A stretch of DNA of 15,295 nucleotides. Origin: Acidobacteria bacterium UBA2999. GTDB taxonomy: Bacteria; Acidobacteriota; Vicinamibacteria; Vicinamibacterales; UBA2999. The translations under genes and the position numbers were made by a program. The stretch spans positions 1-15,295 of the forward strand of contig DDZV01000058.1 of the NCBI GenBank assembly GCA_002346475.1, written 5' to 3'. The notes beneath the pieces are model-generated. The model did no database searches and had not been told where the DNA came from. It worked only from the letters and a program-made list of their open reading frames with translations. How positions within the stretch are numbered: the first letter of the stretch is position 1; every line of letters begins with the position of its first letter. Positions 1 through 4,575 of the stretch are shown piece by piece.

Positions 1-1
1 G

Positions 2-187
2 GCTGTGCAACGAAAATCAACAGAACGAGATAAATATGAGCGAGATCTAACGCTGCTCAGTCATGTGCGCGAGAGTTATAAAAGACAGGTCACTGATAGT
101 TGGATTGAAATCAATGGAGAACGTCCCGTAGATGAGGTAACAGAAGATATTTATGAGGCTGTATCGTTGCGCTTCGAGCAAAAATAA
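2..187 (+). CDS. tmk: Thymidylate kinase, C-terminal fragment (5' end outside window)
   Basis: This is an open frame entering from the left edge and ending at TAA 185-187; about 61 codons are visible. Thymidylate kinase phosphorylates dTMP to dTDP with ATP in the cytoplasm, feeding dTTP synthesis. The P-loop and DR motif lie outside the window. The visible part resembles the end of the family: a charged LID-like segment (RKSTERDKYERD), the helix LSHVRESYKRQ, the strand SWIEINGERP, and the final helix VDEVTEDIYEAV, matching the usual 'v..Y..la...w..IDa..sieeV...I...v' ending. The GTG at 5-7 is internal, not a start. The gene runs convergently into rsfS with 15 bp between stop codons. The call rests on a short C-terminal tail, so another P-loop nucleotide kinase is possible but less likely. 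Confidence 0.72.
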   Translation, partial: AVQRKSTERDKYERDLTLLSHVRESYKRQVTDSWIEINGERPVDEVTEDIYEAVSLRFEQK

Positions 188-202
188 ATATTCAGTTGTT
201 TG

Positions 203-604
203 TTATTTTCTGTATTGATTCAATGCTGTATCAGTGAATTCATATTTTGTTGCCGTTCCCCACAAGCGCTCTAGGTCATAGTAGACTCTGAAATCATGGC
301 TGAAAATATGGACTACAAAACTGAAGTAGTCGAGTAAGAGCCATCCAGATTTTTCTGTTCCTTCTGCTATTACAGGTTTTTCATCAAGTTCCTTGCGCAA
401 GGACTGTTCAACAGCGTCAGCAATAGCTTTAATTTGTCTCGTATTTTGTCCAGTGCAGATAATGAAATAATCTGTAAAACCGCCAGCGTTTCGAAGATCA
501 AGCACGGTAATATCAGTAGCCTTTTTATCGCTAGCGCTTTGGATCGCTGTTATAACTTGTTTGGGTAGGTTAGTGATTTTTCCCCTCCTTTCCTTTTTTT
601 GCAT
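203..604 (-). CDS. rsfS: Ribosomal silencing factor RsfS (Iojap/DUF143 family)
   Basis: RsfS binds large-subunit protein uL14 and blocks 30S-50S joining, lowering translation during starvation. The core of the family is clear: DKKATDITVLDLR, the FTDYFIICTGQNTRQIKAIADAV segment, then SGWLLLDYFSFVVHIFSHDFRVYYDLERLWG. Coordinates give the longest canonical frame, from ATG 604-602, which is 133 residues. That ATG has no Shine-Dalgarno, lies 35 bp inside nadD, and adds a basic tail (QKKERRGK) that other RsfS proteins lack. A perfect AGGAGG (589-584) lies downstream of it and sits 6 nt before an in-frame ATC (577-575). Starting there gives 124 residues and an N-terminus matching known RsfS lengths. 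The true start is therefore probably 577. The gene is last in the rplU-to-rsfS operon and probably translationally coupled to nadD. Confidence 0.93.
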   Translation of the reverse strand: MQKKERRGKITNLPKQVITAIQSASDKKATDITVLDLRNAGGFTDYFIICTGQNTRQIKAIADAVEQSLRKELDEKPVIAEGTEKSGWLLLDYFSFVVHIFSHDFRVYYDLERLWGTATKYEFTDTALNQYRK

Positions 605-1271
605 GTAGCCGGTCTACTTTTTTATATAAAGAATAGGCATAAATATGTTGTGCTACTGGTTCTGGAACCAGCCCGTCAATAGAGAGACCTTTTGTAAGAA
701 GGTTTCGGATCTCTGTTGAAGAGACAGATTTAGTAGTTGCTTTGACAAGAAAGATTTGGGTTTCATTCAGGTCGTTCGTTTTGCAAGGCAAAGAACTTAC
801 ACGTGCGCTAAGCTCAGGATGACATTTAATAATTGGATCAAGCGTGATTCCATGCCTCTCGATAACAACAAAATTTGAATCAGACAGTACGCGTGGGTAA
901 TCATGCCAAGTCGTAATCTGAGAAAAAGCATCAGCGCCAAGAATAAAAAATAGCTGCTCAGCTTTCCATCCACTGGAATGAAGAGACTGAAGAGTGAGTG
1001 CTGTATAAGAGGGGGTTTCCCGGCGAAGTTCTACATCTGAAATTCGGTAGTCCTTATGTTCATTGATAGCTAACTCTACAAGTGTAGTTCTGTGGGAACT
1101 TGAGGCTTGAGGATGTATCTGACGGTGTGGTGGTTTGTTTGCTGGGACAAAGAGGATCTCATCTAGATCCAAGGCTTGTTTTGCTGCGGCAGCAGCATCT
1201 AGATGTCCAATATGAATTGGATCGAATGTTCCTCCAAGTATCCCAATACGATGACTGTTTTGTTCAGTCAT
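570..1271 (-). CDS. nadD: Nicotinate-nucleotide adenylyltransferase
   Basis: NadD joins nicotinate mononucleotide to AMP from ATP to give deamido-NAD, the step before NAD synthetase, in the cytoplasm. The 233-residue length is slightly above the usual 190-220. The nucleotidyltransferase signature GGTFDPIHIGH lies at residues 13-23, with the ATP-binding T/HxGH pattern intact. The second signature, SSTEIR, is at 184-189. Between them are the family blocks FVPANKPPHR (41-50) and FILGADAF (109-116). The end VPEPVAQHIYAYSLY matches the usual NadD C-terminus, followed by a basic tail. The ATG at 1271 overlaps the obgE stop by 8 bases (ATGACTGA), and there is no clear Shine-Dalgarno, so translation is probably coupled to obgE. 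The 3' end overlaps rsfS, or stops 6 bases inside it if rsfS starts at ATC 577. Confidence 0.97.
   Translation of the reverse strand: MTEQNSHRIGILGGTFDPIHIGHLDAAAAAKQALDLDEILFVPANKPPHRQIHPQASSSHRTTLVELAINEHKDYRISDVELRRETPSYTALTLQSLHSSGWKAEQLFFILGADAFSQITTWHDYPRVLSDSNFVVIERHGITLDPIIKCHPELSARVSSLPCKTNDLNETQIFLVKATTKSVSSTEIRNLLTKGLSIDGLVPEPVAQHIYAYSLYKKVDRLHAKKGKEGKNH
584..589 (-). promoter_or_regulatory. Strong Shine-Dalgarno (AGGAGG) of rsfS inside the nadD 3' end
   Basis: On the minus strand, AGGAGG is followed by GGAAAA and then ATC (577-575), which is in the rsfS frame. The 6-nt spacing is ideal. No ATG, GTG or TTG lies at a usable distance. It is among the best ribosome-binding sites in the window and favours a start downstream of the ATG at 604. 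The bases also encode part of the Lys/Gly-rich NadD tail, so coincidence is possible. Confidence 0.6.
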
Positions 1272-2334
1272 TGTTGAGCAAAGGAGAGATGGCAGCTTTA
1301 TCTTGAGTTATCGTCTTAGTTGTACTTAACAGAGAGAGTCTCTCCCAAATTGCTTCTAATAGACCTTGGATGCCTTCTCCAGTCACTGAAGAAATACGAT
1401 AACAGGTTAGCCCAAGTGATTGCACATGTGTTTCAAGCTTTATTAAGTTTGAAAAGTCATGAATAGTATCAATCTTATTTGCCGCAACGAGGTGAGGTTT
1501 CGTTACAAGATTCTCATCAAACAGACGTAGTTCGCTCATAATCGTGTCAAAGTCGTTAACAAGATTTTGATCAGAAGTGCTGGAAACATCAACTAGATGT
1601 AGGAGTGCCTTAGTTCGTTCAAGATGACGAAGGAATTGATGGCCAAGCCCATGTCCCGAGTGTGCGCCTTTGATTAACCCAGGAACATCGGCTACAACAA
1701 AACTTCGATCATCGCTTAAACGAACTACGCCGAGATTTGGTGTCAATGTTGTGAACGGGTAGCTGTCAATCTTTGGTCTAGCCGCGGAGACGTGAGCGAT
1801 CAGTGTAGATTTACCAGCATTTGGGAGTCCTACTATTCCAAGGTCTGCAACTAGTTTTAATTGCAATTGAAGTAGACATTCCTCACCAGGTTCACCTGCT
1901 TCAATTCGACGTGGAGCCCTATTGGTAGATGTAGCAAATCGTGCATTGCCACGTCCCCCTCTTCCTCCACGAGCTACAAGCACGCGTTGCCCATCTTCAG
2001 TGAGGTCAGCTAGTTGTTCGAGTTTTCCAGTTTCTAATGATTTAACGTAGATAAGCGTGCCTATAGGTACGCTTATCTCAAGCTCATTTCCACTACGACC
2101 AGTTTTATTAGATCCTTGTCCATGCTGGCCACGAGTTGCATGAAATTCAGGATGAAACCTGAAGTCAACTAGCGTGTTTTTAGAATGTGTTGCAATGATA
2201 AAAATTGAACCACCGCTACCACCGTCACCACCATCTGGACCACCTCTCGGAATAAACTTCTCCCTCCGGAAGCTAAGACAGCCACGACCACCATCTCCGG
2301 CAAAAACTTGGATGCCGACTTCGTCGACAAACAT
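1264..2334 (-). CDS. obgE: Obg GTPase, ribosome assembly factor
   Basis: Obg is a slow GTPase that binds the 50S subunit late in assembly and is linked to the (p)ppGpp stress response. The 356-residue protein has the glycine-rich Obg fold at about 1-160 (GDGGRG, GGPDGGDGGSGGS, RGGRGGRGN). The G domain follows at about 161-335: G1 GLPNAGKS at 169-176, switch I PFTTLTPN around 193-200, G3 DVPG at 216-219, G4 NKID at 286-289, and the G5-like RISS around 313-316. It lacks the C-terminal OCT domain found in some longer Obg proteins. The start ATG (2334-2332) fits the family N-terminus (MFVDEV) but has no Shine-Dalgarno. The leader of 40 bp after rpmA carries a strong inverted repeat. The 3' end overlaps nadD by 8 bases. 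Neighbours rplU and rpmA are its standard partners. Confidence 0.98.
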   Translation of the reverse strand: MFVDEVGIQVFAGDGGRGCLSFRREKFIPRGGPDGGDGGSGGSIFIIATHSKNTLVDFRFHPEFHATRGQHGQGSNKTGRSGNELEISVPIGTLIYVKSLETGKLEQLADLTEDGQRVLVARGGRGGRGNARFATSTNRAPRRIEAGEPGEECLLQLQLKLVADLGIVGLPNAGKSTLIAHVSAARPKIDSYPFTTLTPNLGVVRLSDDRSFVVADVPGLIKGAHSGHGLGHQFLRHLERTKALLHLVDVSSTSDQNLVNDFDTIMSELRLFDENLVTKPHLVAANKIDTIHDFSNLIKLETHVQSLGLTCYRISSVTGEGIQGLLEAIWERLSLLSTTKTITQDKAAISPLLNND

Positions 2335-2358
2335 TTATAAAGTATGCGGGCGTTCGAT

Positions 2359-2388
2359 TCCCAGTCGAGACTCGTTATTCGACTGGGA
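2359..2388 (-). promoter_or_regulatory. Perfect 10-bp inverted repeat over the rpmA stop codon, before obgE
   Basis: On the plus strand, TCCCAGTCGA (2359-2368) and TCGACTGGGA (2379-2388) are exact reverse complements around a 10-nt loop. The loop contains the rpmA stop (2377-2375), and one arm encodes the last rpmA codons. No T-run follows on either strand, so it is not a typical intrinsic terminator. It may be an mRNA processing or stability stem, or a structure tuning obgE expression relative to the ribosomal proteins. The structure is seen directly; the role is inference. Confidence 0.6.
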
Positions 2389-2632
2389 TAACGCTGATAC
2401 GACGGCCACGAGCACCATGATCTTCAAATTTCACGATGCCCGAAAGTTTTGCAAATAGAGTATCGTCTTTACCAAGGCCGACATTTATTCCTGGTCTGAA
2501 GCGACGACCTCGTTGACGGACTAGGATGGAACCACCAGTGACAAGGTTACCGTCGAACCTTTTAACGCCTAGGCGCTGTGCATTACTGTCACGTCCGTTC
2601 CTAGAACTCCCTTGTCCCTTTTTATGTGCCAT
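2375..2632 (-). CDS. rpmA: 50S ribosomal protein bL27
   Basis: The 85-residue protein is the usual length for bL27. It begins MAHKKGQGSSRNGRDS and continues RLGVKRFDGNLVTGGSILVRQRG and RFRPGINVGLGKDDTLFA, which is the conserved bL27 pattern. The flexible N-terminus reaches the peptidyl-transferase centre, where it helps place tRNA substrates. The N-terminus starts directly with AHKKG and lacks the cleaved extension seen in Firmicutes. The ATG at 2632 is preceded by GAGG about 10 nt upstream. It lies 54 bp after rplU and 40 bp before obgE, in the standard rplU-rpmA-obg order. Confidence 0.98.
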   Translation of the reverse strand: MAHKKGQGSSRNGRDSNAQRLGVKRFDGNLVTGGSILVRQRGRRFRPGINVGLGKDDTLFAKLSGIVKFEDHGARGRRISVIPVE

Positions 2633-2686
2633 AACAAAATTGCCTCACGTATTCCTGGCTACTATCCAGATTGGAGTAGACAGTTG

Positions 2687-3001
2687 CTAAATCTTGATAT
2701 CAGTAATCCTGACACGTGTAAAAACGCTTCGATGACCACGTACCTTGCGAAAACCTTTTCGTCGCTTTTTTTTAAAGACGCGGAGTTTTGGGCCACGTGA
2801 TTGTCCATCCACGACACCAACCACTTGAGCGTTAGTCACATAAGGTGTGCCAGATACTACTTGGTCTTTGTCTTTTGATACCAGAAGAACCTGATCGAAT
2901 GTTAGTTCTTTCCCCAGGTTTCCGGCGAGGCCGTCCACTTCGACAATAGCACCAGGTGAAACAGTAACTTGGCGTCCTCCAGTTTGAATGATGGCTAACA
3001 C
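2687..3001 (-). CDS. rplU: 50S ribosomal protein bL21
   Basis: The 104-residue protein matches bL21 in length and in pattern: an N-terminal strand LAIIQTGGRQVTVSPGAIVEVDGL, central FDQVLLVSKD and GTPYVTNAQVVGVV, then the basic C-terminal KKKRRKGFRKVRGHRSVFTRVRI. The protein binds 23S rRNA domain I early in 50S assembly. The start is GTG (3001-2999), chosen because the protein aligns from residue 1. A GGAAAGG purine run lies about 9 nt upstream. It is the first gene of the five-gene minus-strand operon. The 200 bp upstream should hold the promoter, but no convincing -35/-10 pair was found there. Confidence 0.97.
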   Translation of the reverse strand: MLAIIQTGGRQVTVSPGAIVEVDGLAGNLGKELTFDQVLLVSKDKDQVVSGTPYVTNAQVVGVVDGQSRGPKLRVFKKKRRKGFRKVRGHRSVFTRVRITDIKI

Positions 3002-3201
3002 AGTTTCATGCCTTTCCAGTAATGATATGAAAATTCGTTGGTTTCTCGACGGGACCCATTTGCTACTTAACCGAGGTTGTTTAAACTTCTACGGTTGTAC
3101 CGATTAAGGTCTCTTGAAATACAACGAACCTATAGATTAACAGAGATTTTCAGGCCTACGTAGTAATTTTTAAGGTGTTCAACTTAACAATGCAGTGGAG
3201 G
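3002..3201 (-). other. Intergenic leader of the rplU operon (200 bp)
   Basis: This gap lies between the lipoprotein stop and rplU, both on the minus strand. Close to rplU is the Shine-Dalgarno-like GGAAAGG at about 3011-3017. I see no strong sigma-70 promoter, no hairpin with a T-run and no small ORF with a credible ribosome-binding site. Short inverted motifs (CTACGTAG; GTTGTA with TACAAC) are weak. A leader controlling ribosomal-protein expression is plausible from position alone. Confidence 0.3.
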
Positions 3202-3987
3202 TTACTTAAGAAGGATCCGGGTTCCACGAACGCTTTGATTACTCAGACTGCTCAAGAAGCTCGGGACAAGACGTTCCATTAACTCAAAATATGAAGATAG
3301 TTCAGAAGTAGCGCGGTCAGCGCTATAAAGGACCTCTTCCCGGAAGGTTTCCGAGTATATTGTGGTGCCAGTGCGACCGTCGATAAACACAAATTGAGGC
3401 TCTAAAACAAATCCCTCTCTTTCTTCGTAGGTTCGAACTGGCACTACCAGGCGTTGACCGAACGAGTCGAATATTTCTTCTTCGCGTTGAACAAATCCAG
3501 CACGTGCATGTGGCATAAACATTACAGTGCCAGTTACAATCAAGGGGCCTTGATATTCTTCCCCGAGGCGTTTCCAGTATTCGACATCTGCAAAGATATA
3601 TTCGTAGAGTTCAAGCATTTCTTCGTTTTCAATTATTGCCAGCGTTTCTTGATCTTGTAACGCGCCAGGCTCACTGGATTCTGCAGTTATTGGATTGTCT
3701 GGCAATTGAGACGAAGCGGTTTCGTTTAATGGAATTACTTCGGCATCGATTACACTGAGCTCGCCTTGGTTACGGAGTTCACTTCGCAATAAACGGACAG
3801 TTTCAAGATTGGCGTCTATATCATCGCTACCGCCAGAAAGAAAACCAGCCACAAGAACCTGCTTAAAAGGTGCTATGTCTATTTTTGGTTGGATCGGTGT
3901 TTCGATTGGGATCTCGTAGATGTTTGAGCAAGCTACAGTCAGTAGTACCGCTAGGCAGTTACTGATTACTAAGATTCGCACGGTCAT
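3202..3987 (-). CDS. Putative lipoprotein of unknown function, possibly CsgG/GNA1162-like
   Basis: I do not recognise a named family. Starting at ATG 3987, the 261-residue product begins with a short basic end and a hydrophobic stretch ending LLTVAC, a plausible lipobox with Cys 20 acylated, so it should be membrane-anchored in the envelope. The frame stays open upstream to a GTG at 4068, but that start would bury the signal sequence. After the Cys come IDIAPFKQVLVAGFLSGG, an acidic middle, GPLIVTGTVMF and FVFIDGRTGTTIYSETF. This succession (opening strand, 'vtGtv', 'vDgrTG..iys') recalls envelope lipoproteins of the CsgG/LpoB/GNA1162 fold group; that assignment is inference. It overlaps the upstream TPR gene by 29 bases, so the two are probably co-translated. 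Confidence 0.75.
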   Translation of the reverse strand: MTVRILVISNCLAVLLTVACSNIYEIPIETPIQPKIDIAPFKQVLVAGFLSGGSDDIDANLETVRLLRSELRNQGELSVIDAEVIPLNETASSQLPDNPITAESSEPGALQDQETLAIIENEEMLELYEYIFADVEYWKRLGEEYQGPLIVTGTVMFMPHARAGFVQREEEIFDSFGQRLVVPVRTYEEREGFVLEPQFVFIDGRTGTTIYSETFREEVLYSADRATSELSSYFELMERLVPSFLSSLSNQSVRGTRILLK

Positions 3988-4318
3988 AAGTTTCTCTGAA
4001 GAGATCGTAGTTTTCTTGAATCGTTGCATTGTTTGGATCAAGCGACAATGCTTTTTCATACGCTTCACGGGCCTGGTCGAAATTACCCTCGTACTCGTAA
4101 GCTATAGCTAGGTCGTTGTATGCCTCAGCATAGGTTGGGTCTATTTCTGTTGCACGTTTCCAACGGTAAATAGCTTCTTTCCAGAGTCCCTTTTGGGCAA
4201 CCGCTATGCCGAACTCCACTTGTTCGCGAGCATCATCACGTAGGTCGTCTGCTAATAAGTACGTAGAACTCACTACAGTGATAAGTGTCGTAGCCAGAAT
4301 TTTTATAAGAGTACTCAT
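3959..4318 (-). CDS. Small exported TPR-repeat protein
   Basis: The 119-residue product begins with a signal peptide (MSTLIKILATTLITVVSSTYLLA, likely cut after LLA), so it should act in the periplasm. About two tetratricopeptide repeats follow: a partial one from about residue 35 (AVAQKGLWKEAIYRWKRAT) and a canonical one (AEAYNDLAIAYEYEGNFDQA then REAYEKALSLDPN). TPRs bind other proteins, so a scaffold role for an envelope partner is likely; the overlapping lipoprotein is the obvious candidate. ATG 4318 was chosen because it opens the signal peptide; a TTG at 4363 would add 15 polar residues in front of it. No Shine-Dalgarno is evident. The function of the pair is unknown. Confidence 0.82.
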   Translation of the reverse strand: MSTLIKILATTLITVVSSTYLLADDLRDDAREQVEFGIAVAQKGLWKEAIYRWKRATEIDPTYAEAYNDLAIAYEYEGNFDQAREAYEKALSLDPNNATIQENYDLFRETYDRANLSNQ

Positions 4319-4575
4319 ATCGAAGCTTTGGGAACTATAGTCATCCCTTGTGAAGCGAGGCAAGAAGTTTACGCGACAGTTTTTTTACGTGTTGTTTTTC
4401 TGAGAAAAGAAACATCTAAGTTGAACAATAAAAAACAGTTACGTTTTTTTCAGGTTTTGTCAATAAGTGTATTTCTATTAACGATTAAAGCATAAATTAT
4501 GCCATTTCAGGGCATGCTCAATTGAGAACAAGTTTATACAGGTAGCGTGAACGTGTTATAGATAAAGAGCTTCTA
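4319..4575. other. Divergent control region between the TPR gene and topA
   Basis: This is an AT-rich gap with T- and A-runs (for example 4381-4386, 4435-4439, 4444-4450) and no ORF of note. It must hold start signals for both the minus-strand TPR/lipoprotein pair and topA. A TTGACA reads on the minus strand at 4463-4458, but the -10 at usable spacing is poor. Near topA are two adjacent inverted repeats, described separately. No convincing plus-strand promoter was identified. Confidence 0.35.
4499..4526 (+). promoter_or_regulatory. Two adjacent inverted repeats upstream of topA
   Basis: ATGCC (4499-4503) and GGCAT (4511-4515) form a 5-bp stem around a 7-nt loop. CTCAATTGAG (4517-4526) is a perfect 10-bp palindrome one base later. 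They lie 50-77 bp before the topA start. This could be an operator or a 5' UTR structure, possibly part of supercoiling-responsive control of topA. The repeats are visible; the function is a guess. Confidence 0.3.

Noticed and set aside
2347..2365. tRNA T-arm-like motif (GTTCGATTCCC) between obgE and rpmA
   Set aside because: The flanking bases do not pair as a T-stem, and no acceptor, D or anticodon arm is present; the similarity is short and the bases belong to the inverted repeat region.
4435..4463. TTGACA on the minus strand (4463-4458) as a promoter for the TPR gene
   Set aside because: The hexamer is perfect, but the -10 at 16-18 bp spacing (TAACTG or AACTGT) matches poorly, so I do not call a promoter.
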